Positions 9,236 to 18,837 of a stretch of DNA of 64,000 nucleotides are shown piece after piece. The stretch's first letter is position 1. Each line of letters begins with the position of its first letter. The DNA comes from Paenibacillus amylolyticus. GTDB taxonomy: Bacteria; Bacillota; Bacilli; Paenibacillales; Paenibacillaceae. Where the stretch lies: the NCBI RefSeq assembly GCF_029689945.1, contig NZ_CP121451.1, positions 5,890,001-5,954,000 on the forward strand. Direction: 5' to 3'. Below the pieces are notes generated by a model. The model was not told where the DNA came from. It saw only the letters and a program-made list of their open reading frames with translations, and did not search any database. The translations under genes were made by a program, and so were the position numbers.

Positions 9236-10472
9236 ATGGATCATTTGATATTCGAAGTAGGTCTGGCCCTTGTGCTCATTGCGGCAGCCGGCCTTTTATC
9301 GGCAAAACTAAGATTTTCGGTTGTTCCGTTCTATATCCTGATTGGGATGGCCGTTGGACCTCATGCCATGAAAATCTGGCATCTGGACTTCCGCTTCATT
9401 GAAAGTCAGCCTTTTATTGATTTCATGGGTCGCATCGGTATTCTGTTCCTTCTCTTCTACCTTGGACTTGAATTCTCGGTAGGTCGCTTAATTAAATCGG
9501 GTCGCTCTATTGCAGTTGGCGGCTCGATCTACATCGGAATTAACTTTACGCTGGGATTAATATTCGGTTTTATGTCCGGTTTCCCAGTTGCAGAAGCACT
9601 TATTATCGCAGGAATAACTACCATATCTTCCAGTGCCATCGTGGCCAAGGTACTCGTCGATTTGAAACGAACGGCTAATCCGGAAACCGAGATGATATTG
9701 GGGATAATCATGTTCGAAGATGTTTTCCTCGCTGTATATATCTCAATCTTGTCCGGACTTGTGCTTAGTGATTCATCCTCCATCGGAGGCGTCTTCATGT
9801 CAGCACTCATTGCCCTCGGATTCATGCTTATCGTTATTATCCTTGGACGTAAAGCAACACCGTTACTAAACAAAGTGCTTAAAATTCGATCAAATGAGCT
9901 GTTCTCTCTCGTTGTATTCGGAGCCTTGTTCCTGGTAGCCGGCTTCTCAGAAACGATTCATGTTGCCGAAGCAATCGGTGCATTACTGGTTGGACTGGTG
10001 CTTGCCGAAACAGAACATGCAAAACGGATTGAGCATTTGATTCTGCCGTTCCGTGACTTCTTCGGAGCAATCTTCTTCTTCAGCTTCGGATTGTCCATTG
10101 ATCCGTTGTCCCTGGGTGGCGAAGCCGTGTGGTTGGCTCTGATTGCAGTTGTAATTACATTGTTCGGTAACTTTCTGGCTGGTATGATGGCTGGACGCAG
10201 TGCTGGACTATCACCCAAAGCATCAGCCAATATCGGATTAACCATTGTGTCACGGGGTGAATTTTCCATCATCTTGGCCAACATGGGTAAAGCCGGGGAC
10301 TGTTGCCAATGATTCAACCGTTTGCCGCGCTGTATGTCCTGATTCTGGCTATTCTGGTCCTTTATTAACCAAAGAGTCCAAACATGTATTCCGTATATTG
10401 GATAAAATATTTAAGTTCAAAGATCCTCGGAAAAAGAAAGAAGAGCCGAAGGTTCTGCAGAAAGAAGGATAA
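9236..10472 (+). CDS. khtU: KhtU-like K+/H+ antiporter, CPA2 family (two frame breaks at 3' end)
   Basis: A membrane antiporter of the CPA2 (Na_H_Exchanger) family with about 12 hydrophobic segments over 380 residues. GGAAGGGGG precedes the ATG. Family features include LLFYLGLEFSVGRL, ITTISSSAIVAKVL and the SRGEFSIILANMGKAG segment near the end. The raw frame stops at 10312 in DCCQ. One G restored in GGGG at 10295-10298 gives GGLLPMIQPFAALYVLILAIL. A second G restored at 10356-10357 gives GPLLTKESKHVFRILDKIF and a TAA at 10470-10472. Both losses are in G runs, so a sequencing fault is the simplest explanation. The basic C-terminal tail is typical of the family. It forms a unit with khtT. Confidence 0.8.
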
Positions 10473-10583
10473 TCCCTGTGTCTGTGCAGAACAGACATAC
10501 TATCGTACTTCGCGGCTCTACGCCGATCTTTCTGTGACTAACCCAGGGGGATGGCTCGAAAGCCGCACTAAGGAGGCTGACCT

Positions 10584-11489
10584 ATGAAAGCACCTCTGAT
10601 ATCGGCTAATCCGGTGCCAAACACCGCCAAGACCAGAATATCGTCAACCCGCCGCTGGTTAAACCTGTTGCTTGTGATTGTCGGTGGAATTCTGGCCTCT
10701 GTGGGACTTGAATTGTTCTTACACCCCAATAAAATCATTATTGGAGGCATTACAGGCATTTCCTCCCTGTTCGCCCACTGGACCGAAATGAGGATTGGAT
10801 TATTCCTATTTTTATTCAATGTTCCGTTCATATTTCTGTCTTACAAGATTGTGCAGAAGAAATTTGTACTGGTTACTGTTCTGGGTCTGGTTGTCTTTTC
10901 GATCGGTGCCATTGTGCTACATCCCATGCCGCCACTTGTAGAGCATCCGCTGGCTGCCGCCATGTTTGGCGGATTATGCCTCGGGCTCGGAATTGGGCTC
11001 GTCGTGCGGTATGGCGGGACACTGGATACGCTGGAAATCGGTGATCCGTCTTCCCGTCCACCTGAACGTGTATTTAGCGGAAAACGGATGCTTATCGAAA
11101 AAATAATCATGCTGCTTAACTTGTTGATACTGACAGCCGCTGGTGTTGTCTTTGGCTGGGACCAAGCGATGTATTCCGTAATCGCCTACCTTATTGCTTA
11201 TGAAATGGTGTACATTGCGTTCAGGGGATTCTCCTCCAAACGCAAAGTATGCATTTTGACCACACAAAGCTCTCAAGTTGAAAAAGCTGTACGCAAACGG
11301 CTGCGCCGTGAACCTGGAACGCTGGAAGCCACTTCTGACTCAACACAACTCGCGATGGCGGAAGGATGGATCAGGCAGATCCCGGGTACACTTTATTATG
11401 AGGTACATGTTCTGGAGATGATCTGGTTGAAGTCCATTGTGCGTCACATTGATCCACATGCGGGCATTATGACGAATCCGGAAAAATAA
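10584..11489 (+). CDS. YitT-family (DUF161/DUF2179) membrane protein
   Basis: A 301-residue protein with AAGGAGG eight bases before ATG. After a polar N-terminus there are about five membrane segments (from about 26 to 215: LLLVIVGGILASVGLELFL, GLFLFLFNVPFIFLSYKI, others, and SVIAYLIAYEMVYIAF). A cytosolic DUF2179 domain follows at about 225-300. YitT proteins are widespread in Firmicutes and their substrate is unknown. One spot is odd: after GGTLDTLEI the usual short hydrophobic stretch is replaced by polar GDPSSRPPERVF. This could be a pair of compensating indels, which are common in this window. The gene lies 110 bases after the antiporter, and a palindromic repeat follows its stop. Confidence 0.75.
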   Translation: MKAPLISANPVPNTAKTRISSTRRWLNLLLVIVGGILASVGLELFLHPNKIIIGGITGISSLFAHWTEMRIGLFLFLFNVPFIFLSYKIVQKKFVLVTVLGLVVFSIGAIVLHPMPPLVEHPLAAAMFGGLCLGLGIGLVVRYGGTLDTLEIGDPSSRPPERVFSGKRMLIEKIIMLLNLLILTAAGVVFGWDQAMYSVIAYLIAYEMVYIAFRGFSSKRKVCILTTQSSQVEKAVRKRLRREPGTLEATSDSTQLAMAEGWIRQIPGTLYYEVHVLEMIWLKSIVRHIDPHAGIMTNPEK

Positions 11490-11501
11490 TAGCTCATGTA
11501 A

Positions 11502-11675
11502 GTTGAACCAAAGATATTTACACTGACACTACGATGACAGAACAACCTTCCAATCGCTGTTACCCCCAGATTTCTCGATTCCCTTTTCTGAAGGGAAAAA
11601 TCCGCGGATAAAGGCAAACGCTTCGCTTTTTCAGGTTTTTTCTGTCCTCTTCGTTATCGTGTAATTTTAATTCAA
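11502..11675. repeat. Palindromic intergenic repeat, copy 1
   Basis: About 174 bases between yitT and a terminator. The ends are inverted: TTTACAC...GACAGAA on the left and TTCTGTC...GTGTAA on the right. The centre is CCCTTTTCTGAAGGG. It closely matches 25357-25552 in the same orientation, including CGCTGTTA..CCCCAGATTT and GGATAAAGGC. There is no open frame and no transposase, so it resembles a MITE or REP-type hairpin element. It lies in the 3' flank of yitT. Confidence 0.75.
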
Positions 11676-11679
11676 TACA

Positions 11680-11743
11680 AAAAACGCTCTCTTCCCCTAT
11701 GGATGGACAGTATCGTCCACCAAGGTCAGAGAGCGTTTTTTTG
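11680..11743. terminator. Bidirectional terminator between yitT and the dehydrogenase gene
   Basis: AAACGCTCTC and GAGAGCGTTT flank an arm of about 37 bases that itself pairs (GGATGGAC/GTCCACC). T-runs occur on both strands, so it can serve both converging genes. Confidence 0.8.
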
Positions 11744-11762
11744 TTATTATAATTAATTGATA

Positions 11763-12776
11763 TTATAGTTCAACGATAGCTTTGACTACATGTGAATCTG
11801 GCAGTAGCCAATGGTCTATTGCAGAAGGTAACTCATCAAACTCCACACGGTGTGTAATATAACCATCCATGCTTAATTTCTTTTGACGCAACGTTGACAG
11901 GACCTGTTCAAAATCTTCTCGAGTCGCGTTTCGACTGCCCAGCATGCTCATCTCCCGCTTGTGAAACTCGGGATCATGGAAGGTAATATCCGCTTTTACC
12001 AGTCCCACGAAAATGAGTTGACCACTATGCGCCACATATTGAATGGCTTCATTCATGGAATTCACGTTGCCTGTTGCATCAAAGACAGCCGTTGCATAGT
12101 CGCCTCCCGTGATTTCAGCCACTTGTTGTAGGCTATGTTCATTGGCCTGTACCAGGTCATCTGCTCCAGCCCAAGCCCGGCTAAGCTCCAACCTGTCCAG
12201 ATTACGATCAACGGCGATAACACGCGCTCCCGCCTGTTTGGCAAATGCCATCACGCCAAGTCCAATGGGACCAGCTCCAATCACAACCACATGTTCACCT
12301 GGCTTGATTCCCGCTCTTCTGACGGCATGAGCTCCAATGCTTAATGGTTCAACCATTGCTGTCTCATCCAGTGTCAAACCTTTTGCTGAGAGCAGATGTG
12401 AGACAGGCACGCTGATTCTTTCTCTCATGCCTCCGTCTACATGCACACCCATGACTTGCATGGACGCACAACAATTGGTTTTACCATTGCGACATGCAAT
12501 ACAATGACCGCAGTGCAGATACGGAATAATGCTTACCTGATCCCCTGGCCGCAGCCCTGCATCGTTCGGGCCGATCTCTTCAATCACACCTGCCAGTTCA
12601 TGACCGAGTACGCGAGGATAGGTAAAGAAGGGCTGATTGCCTTTGTACGCATGCAGATCCGTCCCACAGATCCCAATCCGCCGAATCGCAACCAATGCCT
12701 CCCCTTCTGCTCGTTCCGGTTGAGGCAGATCTTGCAGCTCCAAACGGTCTATTTCTTCACACACAATGGCTCTCAT
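11763..12776 (-). CDS. Zinc-dependent alcohol/polyol dehydrogenase (MDR family)
   Basis: A 337-residue medium-chain dehydrogenase. The catalytic zinc ligands are visible: Cys in GICGTDLHAYKG, the GHE motif in VLGHELAGV, and Glu in AMVEPLSIGAHAV. The structural zinc site is the four-cysteine loop CGHCIACRNGKTNCC. The cofactor site is VVVIGAGPIGLGVMAFA, followed by an Asp that suggests NAD. It belongs to the sorbitol/threonine/L-gulonate dehydrogenase group; the exact substrate cannot be read. I chose the second ATG (12776), which shares its A with the stop of the upstream reductase (TGATG), 7 bases after AAGGGGG. An ATG three bases earlier is equally possible. The coupled reductase suggests a two-step sugar or sugar-acid oxidation. 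Confidence 0.85.
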   Translation of the reverse strand: MRAIVCEEIDRLELQDLPQPERAEGEALVAIRRIGICGTDLHAYKGNQPFFTYPRVLGHELAGVIEEIGPNDAGLRPGDQVSIIPYLHCGHCIACRNGKTNCCASMQVMGVHVDGGMRERISVPVSHLLSAKGLTLDETAMVEPLSIGAHAVRRAGIKPGEHVVVIGAGPIGLGVMAFAKQAGARVIAVDRNLDRLELSRAWAGADDLVQANEHSLQQVAEITGGDYATAVFDATGNVNSMNEAIQYVAHSGQLIFVGLVKADITFHDPEFHKREMSMLGSRNATREDFEQVLSTLRQKKLSMDGYITHRVEFDELPSAIDHWLLPDSHVVKAIVEL

Positions 12777-13750
12777 CATTGTTCCCCCTTGGATGTTTCT
12801 GAAGTCGAATTGCTGTGCTTCGTATTATATTCAGGACGTCCACTGGACCACGTTTCATTATGCAATGGTGCCAGAATACGCAGTACTTCCTCCAGCAGAC
12901 TCTGATCCAACGGTTCTTCGATCCATGCTGCATTGTTGACGATATTGCGCTGATTGGCACTGCTCACCAGTGTTGTGGGAATGCGTTCATTCGCCGTAGA
13001 GAATTGCACGGCCAGCTTGGCAATGTCACTGCCTTGTTCTGCACAGAAGCGGGCAGCTCGCAGGCAGAGCTCTTTCACCCGTTCACCTGCCGGATGCCAA
13101 GCAGGAGCACCTCGGGTGCTTAACAAGCCCATAGAAAGAGGCGAAGCATTCACGAGGCCAATTTCTTTCTTTTCCAACAAAGGCAACAAAGATAACAATG
13201 AGGTATCGTTCAATGAATAATGACAATACGAGATGATTGCATCCGCATTAATCTGTGGCAGAACCTTTTCGAACAACGCCAAAGGCAGCCCGCAAATCCC
13301 GGCATGACGAATAACTCCCTGCTCTTTCAGTTGCAGCAAAGTTGGAAATGCTTCCTCGATAATAATCTTTGCGGGCACAAATTCAATATCATGCAGAAAC
13401 AGAATGTCAATATAGTCTGTATGCAATCGACCCAGGCTCTCCTGCACACTATCCAGAATCCGCTGACGTGAAAAATCAAACTCATTTTCCCCATACCGTC
13501 CGGCTTTGGTTGATAACATATATGAACTGCGCGGCAAGCTGCGGATGGCTTCACCCAACACCGTCTCTGCCTTTGTCAATCCATAGTAAGGTGAAACGTC
13601 TATGTAGTTCATCCCCGCATCTACGGCTGCATGTACAGTACGAATCCCTTCATCCCGGTCAATGTCACGAAATACAGAACCAAGCGAGGATGCTCCAAAG
13701 CTCAATACAGGTACGTCCAGTTCGGTCTTGCCAAGTCTTCTTCTTTTCAT
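12776..13750 (-). CDS. Aldo/keto reductase, L-galactose/L-fucose dehydrogenase-like
   Basis: A 324-residue NAD(P)-dependent oxidoreductase of the aldo/keto reductase family. Catalytic residues are recognisable: Asp and Tyr in YIDVSPYYGLTKAE, Lys in STKAGRYG, His in ILFLHDIE. The sequence RLGKTELDVPVLSFGASSLG at the start and the position of the tetrad resemble the L-galactose and D-arabinose/L-fucose dehydrogenase branch. The stop overlaps the start of the zinc dehydrogenase (TGATG), so the two are one operon. The C-terminal 20 residues are polar and poorly conserved. The substrate is likely a sugar, inferred from the subfamily and neighbour. Confidence 0.82.
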   Translation of the reverse strand: MKRRRLGKTELDVPVLSFGASSLGSVFRDIDRDEGIRTVHAAVDAGMNYIDVSPYYGLTKAETVLGEAIRSLPRSSYMLSTKAGRYGENEFDFSRQRILDSVQESLGRLHTDYIDILFLHDIEFVPAKIIIEEAFPTLLQLKEQGVIRHAGICGLPLALFEKVLPQINADAIISYCHYSLNDTSLLSLLPLLEKKEIGLVNASPLSMGLLSTRGAPAWHPAGERVKELCLRAARFCAEQGSDIAKLAVQFSTANERIPTTLVSSANQRNIVNNAAWIEEPLDQSLLEEVLRILAPLHNETWSSGRPEYNTKHSNSTSETSKGEQ

Positions 13751-13875
13751 TGGTCTACCCCTTCCAGCATGTCTGACTACACAAGTTCCCTTTCATTGTA
13801 ACAGTTCAATTTCAATATAAAATATCGGCAATTGCGTAACATGTACTGTTTGATGACCTCGATCTGCGGAAAAAA

Positions 13876-13918
13876 TCAAAAACCCGCCGTCTCTCCATAC
13901 GGAGTAGTCAGCGGGCTT
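13876..13918 (-). terminator. Terminator of mqnC
   Basis: On the minus strand AGCCCGC and GGCGGG enclose an inner CTCCGTATGGAG hairpin, followed by TTTTTGATTTTTT. It lies about 60 bases after the mqnC stop. Confidence 0.8.
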
Positions 13919-13979
13919 GGCTTCATCAATACTTATCTAACGATCAGCATTGATCGGAATTACATTCAAAATATAATAA

Positions 13980-15116
13980 TTAGTTCTGCATTACGAAATC
14001 TTCATGCACGGTATTCTCTTCATCGAACATGCGCAAGATGTCATAACGGGTGTTACGTTGTGCCGGAATATAACCGGACTCTCGGATCAAACGCAGAATG
14101 GATTCAATGTTGACTTTGTAAGTTGCACCAGCAGCAGATACAACGTTCTCTTCAATCATCGTGCTACCAAAGTCATTACATCCAAATTCAAGCGACTTCT
14201 TACCGATCTCAGGACCCATCGTTACCCAAGAGGATTGAATGTTCTTGATATTATCAAGCACCAGTCGGCTGATGGCTACAGTCTTCAGATACTCTTCCGG
14301 AGTCTGACGCTCCAGCTTAAGGTTGGTATTGTCTGGTTGGAAAGTCCAAGGAATGAACGCCAGGAAACCTTCGGAATCATACTTGTTCGCAATACATTCG
14401 TCCTGAGCTTCACGTACACGGAGCAAGTGCAATGCACGCTCTTCCATCGATTCGCCAAGGCCGATAACCATCGTTGCCGTGGTGTTCATGCCGATGCGGT
14501 GTGCAGTTTGCATTACGTCCATCCAATCCCGCCATGAACCTTTCAAGCGGCTGATTTTCCGGCGTGTGCGATCATCCAGAATTTCAGCGCCGCCGCCAGG
14601 CAAGGAATCCAGTCCAGCTTCGTGAATGGCACGAACAACCTCTTCCAATGTAAGACCATCGGAGACTTCAACCATTTTCATTATTTCAGCTGGGGAGAAA
14701 GAGTGCATCGTGATGTTCGGGAAACGCTCTTTGATGGCTTTCAACAGGTCTGTATAATAGCTGAAAGGCAAGTTTGGATTCGTTCCACCTTGCATCAGAA
14801 TCTCAGTACCATTCACATCTTCCGTTTCCTGAATCTTTTGGAAAATGACTTCGTCCGGAAGCACATACCCTTCATCCGAACCAGGTCTGCGGTAGAAAGC
14901 ACAAAAACGGCAGTACACATCACACACGTTCGTGTAGTTGACGTTACGCCCAATTACAAATGTTCTGTATGGTTCAGGGTGCATGCGTTTCATAATGACA
15001 TTAGCTGCTGCCCCGATTTTGTCCACTTCATCGGATTCAAATAGCTGAATCGTGTCTTCCAAGTCCAAACGTTCGCCCCGAAGGGCTTTATCTAAGATAC
15101 GGTCTACCGTACTCAT
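13980..15116 (-). CDS. mqnC: Cyclic dehypoxanthinyl futalosine synthase (radical SAM)
   Basis: A 378-residue radical SAM enzyme of the futalosine route to menaquinone, where it cyclises dehypoxanthinyl futalosine. The 4Fe-4S cluster motif is Cys65-x3-Cys69-x2-Cys72 in CDVYCRFCAFYRRPG; the phrase FCAFYR is typical of MqnC. MQGGTNPNLP and SLPGGGAEIL are further family marks. The frame continues upstream to 15230, but ATG 15116 (MSTVDRILDK) has GGGAGG 10 bases before it and matches the family length. The other pathway genes (mqnA, mqnB, mqnD, mqnE) are not in the window. MqnE is the close paralogue and remains a less likely alternative. The futalosine route supports a Paenibacillus-like host rather than B. 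subtilis. Confidence 0.88.
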   Translation of the reverse strand: MSTVDRILDKALRGERLDLEDTIQLFESDEVDKIGAAANVIMKRMHPEPYRTFVIGRNVNYTNVCDVYCRFCAFYRRPGSDEGYVLPDEVIFQKIQETEDVNGTEILMQGGTNPNLPFSYYTDLLKAIKERFPNITMHSFSPAEIMKMVEVSDGLTLEEVVRAIHEAGLDSLPGGGAEILDDRTRRKISRLKGSWRDWMDVMQTAHRIGMNTTATMVIGLGESMEERALHLLRVREAQDECIANKYDSEGFLAFIPWTFQPDNTNLKLERQTPEEYLKTVAISRLVLDNIKNIQSSWVTMGPEIGKKSLEFGCNDFGSTMIEENVVSAAGATYKVNIESILRLIRESGYIPAQRNTRYDILRMFDEENTVHEDFVMQN

Positions 15117-15242
15117 CGTAAAAAAGCCTCCCTTATGAAGAGAAATTATATAACGATCCGTCCCAACTTGTTCAAGAGAAGCAAGTTCTGGTGGCAACAT
15201 CGTAATTCTGTACTCCACATATCGTAACACAGGTTACATGTG

Positions 15243-15272
15243 AAAAAAAGCACCTTATGCAAAGGTGCTTTA
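15243..15272 (-). terminator. Terminator of metC
   Basis: On the minus strand AAAGCACCTT/AAGGTGCTTT forms a tight hairpin followed by TTTTT, about 90 bases after the metC stop. Confidence 0.85.
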
Positions 15273-15358
15273 AAAATAAGTAAAAATGTTGACATATGGT
15301 ATGGAATTTATTCAAACTTTAATGATACGGATACGCGTATTTGGACACTTCACTTTTA

Positions 15359-16531
15359 CTAGGATTCCTGAAGCGCTTGTTCCAAATCTACAATCAGATC
15401 TTCGATATCTTCCAGACCTACCGAGAAACGCAGCAACCCATCTGTAATGCCACGGTCACGGCGAACCTCAGCCGGCATTGCCGCATGAGACATCATTGCA
15501 GGGTAGGACAGAATACTCTCTACAGCTCCCAAGCTTACAGCAACAATAGGTAGCTTCACCCGGTTAAGCACTGCTTTTGCTCGATCGCCAGAACCGACGT
15601 CAAATGAAACCACTGCTCCATATCCCGTTGACTGACGCTCATGTACCTCGCGGCCCGGATGATCCTCCAGTCCAGGATAAAAGACAGCGGTAATATCACT
15701 GCGTTCATTAAGCCATGCCGCAAGTTTGGCTGTGCTCCGTTCACTATGCGCCATACGTGCTCCCAAGGTTTTCATTCCGCGCATCAGAAGCCAGGATTCT
15801 TGTGGACCGAGTACCGTGCCGAGTCCATTTTGCAACTGTTTCAATCGTACGCCCAGTGATTCCGTACGAGCGACAGCCAGCCCAGCTAACACATCACTGT
15901 GACCCCCGAGGAACTTGGTAGCACTATGTACGACAATATCCACACCAAGCTCAATTGGACGCTGATAGTACGGTGTCATAAAGGTGTTATCCAGAATCGT
16001 GATCAGGTCATGTTCCTTCGACCAGTCCGTCACCGCAGCGATATCGGTAATACGCAGGGTTGGATTGGACGGCGTTTCCATATAAACTGCCTTGGTGTTC
16101 GGCTTGAGTGCTGCTTTTACTTCATCTATATTGGTCATGTCTACAAAGGTCGTTTCAATCTGCATACGGCTTAATATGGTAGTAAGCAACCGATACGTAC
16201 CTCCATATACATCTTCCGTTACAATCATGTGATCCCCTGCGGAGAACATCATCAACACGCTGGAGATCGCAGCCATCCCCGATGAATAGGCGAATCCTCG
16301 TGCTCCACCCTCCAGCAGTGTGATGTAATCTTCCAGAGCCTGACGTGTCGGATTCCCCGAACGACTGTAATCGTGCTGAGGCGGATCGAAGATATCAAAA
16401 TGATGGAAAGTTGAGGCTTGATAGATCGGCACACTGGAGGCTCCAGTTGTTTTGTCGATTTCATCACCGAAATGAAGTAGCTTGGTCTCAAATTTCAACT
16501 CGGCATTGGGCTTGTTGTTGGACTCACTCAT
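15359..16531 (-). CDS. metC: Cystathionine beta-lyase
   Basis: A 390-residue PLP enzyme of the Cys/Met metabolism family. The cofactor lysine is Lys206 in VHSATKFLGGHSD. SSGMAAI binds the phosphate, and the aspartate in ILDNTF holds the pyridine nitrogen. B. subtilis MetC has the same length. It cleaves cystathionine to homocysteine, pyruvate and ammonia. Its ATG overlaps the stop of metI by four bases, with AAGGAGG nine bases upstream. It is the last gene of metA-metI-metC and is followed by a terminator. The neighbouring MetI is a paralogue; the two could partly exchange roles, so the lyase label rests on gene order and similarity to MetC. Confidence 0.88.
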   Translation of the reverse strand: MSESNNKPNAELKFETKLLHFGDEIDKTTGASSVPIYQASTFHHFDIFDPPQHDYSRSGNPTRQALEDYITLLEGGARGFAYSSGMAAISSVLMMFSAGDHMIVTEDVYGGTYRLLTTILSRMQIETTFVDMTNIDEVKAALKPNTKAVYMETPSNPTLRITDIAAVTDWSKEHDLITILDNTFMTPYYQRPIELGVDIVVHSATKFLGGHSDVLAGLAVARTESLGVRLKQLQNGLGTVLGPQESWLLMRGMKTLGARMAHSERSTAKLAAWLNERSDITAVFYPGLEDHPGREVHERQSTGYGAVVSFDVGSGDRAKAVLNRVKLPIVAVSLGAVESILSYPAMMSHAAMPAEVRRDRGITDGLLRFSVGLEDIEDLIVDLEQALQES

Positions 16532-17715
16532 GAGTGCACGCCTCCTTCAACTTCCTGCTGTGCAGCTGTCAGCGCATTGCCAAGATCGGCAATCAGATCA
16601 TCCGCATGTTCAATGCCTACAGAGAACCGGAGCAGTCGATCGTCCACACCTACGGCATCACGAATTTCAAGCGGAATATCCGCATGCGTTTGTACTGCTG
16701 GGTAGGTCATGAGTGATTCCACACCACCGAGACTTTCGGCAAAAGCGATCAGTTTGATATGACGCAACAATGGTTCAACATAACGTGCATCCTTCACTTT
16801 GAAAGAGAAGATACCTGTGTTACCCGTGGATTGTTTATTCTGAACTTCGTACCCCGGATGATCCGACAGACCTGGATGATAGACTTCACCCACCGCTGGA
16901 TGCTCAAGCAAGTATTTGGCAATGGTAAGTGCGTTGTACTCATGACGCTCCATGCGAAGAGCCAACGTTTTCATCCCTTTCATCAACTGGTAGGAGTCAC
17001 TCGGAGACAATACTGCTCCAATGGAATTATGCAGGAACGCCATCTCTGCAGACAATGCCTCACCCTTGGTAATAATTAGTCCGGCCAGCACATCATTGTG
17101 TCCGCCCAAATATTTGGTAGCGCTATGAATGATGATATCGGCACCCAGTTCAATCGGACGTTGGAAAAATGGAGTCAACAACGTGTTATCAACAATGGTC
17201 AACAGGTAGTAACTTTTGGCCCAGGAAGCAACGGCTTCCACGTCTGTGATCATCATCAGTGGATTGGTTGGTGTCTCAATAAATACAGCTTTGGTATTCG
17301 GCTGACGAACCTTCTCCAGTGCTGCAAGGTCATTCGTGTCCACATAACTGGCCGTTACGCCGAAACGAGACAGGATGCGTTCAAGCAGACGATAGGTTCC
17401 ACCATACAGATCCAGTGATACAATCAGATGATCCCCTTGACCAAACATCGCAAAGATCGTTTGCAGTGCAGCCATACCCGAGCTACACGCAAACCCTGCA
17501 TCACCAGACTCCAGTGCTGCGGCTGCTTCTTCCAATACTTTACGGGTTGGATTTGTCGTACGAATATAATCAAACCCCGTGCTTTGTCCAAGCTTCGGGT
17601 GGCGAAACGCAGTGGATTGATAGATCGGAAAGTTAATGGCGCCTGTTACCGGTTCATTGATGGACCCAATTTGTGCTAAGCGGCTTTCGATTTTCAACTT
17701 GTTGTTGTCTTCCAT
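16528..17715 (-). CDS. metI: Cystathionine gamma-synthase / O-acetylhomoserine thiolyase
   Basis: A 395-residue PLP enzyme. The Schiff-base lysine is Lys201 in IHSATKYLGGHND; SSGMAALQ and the IVDNTLLTP loop complete the cofactor site. MetI of Bacillus condenses O-acetylhomoserine with cysteine or sulfide to make cystathionine or homocysteine. AGGAGG precedes the ATG by 7 bases. It starts 24 bases after metA and overlaps metC by four bases. The E111-type MetA upstream fits an acetylated substrate. Regulation is by the SAM-I leader ahead of metA. Confidence 0.9.
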   Translation of the reverse strand: MEDNNKLKIESRLAQIGSINEPVTGAINFPIYQSTAFRHPKLGQSTGFDYIRTTNPTRKVLEEAAAALESGDAGFACSSGMAALQTIFAMFGQGDHLIVSLDLYGGTYRLLERILSRFGVTASYVDTNDLAALEKVRQPNTKAVFIETPTNPLMMITDVEAVASWAKSYYLLTIVDNTLLTPFFQRPIELGADIIIHSATKYLGGHNDVLAGLIITKGEALSAEMAFLHNSIGAVLSPSDSYQLMKGMKTLALRMERHEYNALTIAKYLLEHPAVGEVYHPGLSDHPGYEVQNKQSTGNTGIFSFKVKDARYVEPLLRHIKLIAFAESLGGVESLMTYPAVQTHADIPLEIRDAVGVDDRLLRFSVGIEHADDLIADLGNALTAAQQEVEGGVHS

Positions 17716-17739
17716 TGCTGCATCCTCCTGTAATCTCGA

Positions 17740-18657
17740 TTAAATTTGCGGGCCAATATCGTAAGGTGTCTCTTGATACACATAGTAATTGAGCCAGTTA
17801 GAGAATAATAAGTTGGCATGAGCGCGCCAAGTAGCCGGTGGCACACGGGAAGGATCGTCATTCGGATAATAATGTCTAGGTAATGCGATATCCAACCCTT
17901 TGGCTGCATCCCGATCATACTCCCATTTTAATGAGAACGGGTCATACTCGGCATGTCCTGTCGCAAAAATCTGTTTGCCGTCTTTGGTAGCAACCAGGAA
18001 GATCCCCGCTTCCTCGGATTCAGCCAAAATCTCCAAATTCTCATTCTTTTCAATATCTTCGCGTCTCACTTCTGTATGACGGGAATGCGGAACGTTGAAT
18101 ACTTCATCAAATCCACGCAACAACGGAACATGTGGTTTGTTGATCGTATGTGGGAAAACGCCAAAACACTTCTCATCCAGTGCAACCTTAGGTACGTTAA
18201 AATGATGGTATAAACCTGCCTGGGAAGCCCAACATATATGAAGGGTCGAAGTCACATTGGTTTTGGTCCATTCAAAGATCTCCTGGATTTCATTCCAATA
18301 GTTCACGTCTTCAAAATCCATCTGTTCCACCGGGGCACCCGTAATAATCATGCCGTCGAAACGGCGGTGCTCAATCTCATCAAAGGTTTTATAGAACAGA
18401 TCCAGATATTCCTGAGATGTATTCTTCGATGTATGAGATTTGGGATGTACGAGAACGACATCTACCTGAATGGGCGTGTTTCCGACCAGACGAAGCAATT
18501 GTGTTTCGGTCGTTTCCTTTGTAGGCATCAGGTTTAATATAGCGATACGGAGCGGACGAATATCCTGCTTGTAGGCAGAAGTTTCGTCCATGACGAAAAT
18601 ATTCTCTCCTTCAAGTACTTCTTTTGCGGGTAGTGTGTCGGGTATTTTGATTGGCAT
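17740..18657 (-). CDS. metA: Homoserine O-acyltransferase, predicted acetyltransferase type
   Basis: A 305-residue MetA enzyme that activates homoserine for methionine synthesis. The catalytic cysteine is Cys142 ([13 protein letters not shown]), with His235 and Glu237 in ATGHAEYDP completing the triad. Residue 111 is glutamate ([11 protein letters not shown]). In this family Glu111 is known to mark acetyl-CoA users, whereas Gly marks succinyl-CoA users, so I predict O-acetylhomoserine as the product. AAGGAGGAG lies 9 bases before the ATG. It is the first gene of metA-metI-metC and is preceded by a SAM-I riboswitch. Some databases label all members succinyltransferase. Confidence 0.93.
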   Translation of the reverse strand: MPIKIPDTLPAKEVLEGENIFVMDETSAYKQDIRPLRIAILNLMPTKETTETQLLRLVGNTPIQVDVVLVHPKSHTSKNTSQEYLDLFYKTFDEIEHRRFDGMIITGAPVEQMDFEDVNYWNEIQEIFEWTKTNVTSTLHICWASQAGLYHHFNVPKVALDEKCFGVFPHTINKPHVPLLRGFDEVFNVPHSRHTEVRREDIEKNENLEILAESEEAGIFLVATKDGKQIFATGHAEYDPFSLKWEYDRDAAKGLDIALPRHYYPNDDPSRVPPATWRAHANLLFSNWLNYYVYQETPYDIGPQI

Positions 18658-18837
18658 GGTAAATCTAACTCCTCCTTGTGCATAGATAGATGCAGCTAAC
18701 GCTGTCTTGATATCTTCACATCAATACAGTGATAGCTGCCTTAAGTTTGTCTACAACCATTGGATTAGCTTCCCCATCCAAAGAAAGTTGCAGACAATCT
18801 CAAGTTCCTTAGCGAAAATCACTGCTGAGAAGTCGGG

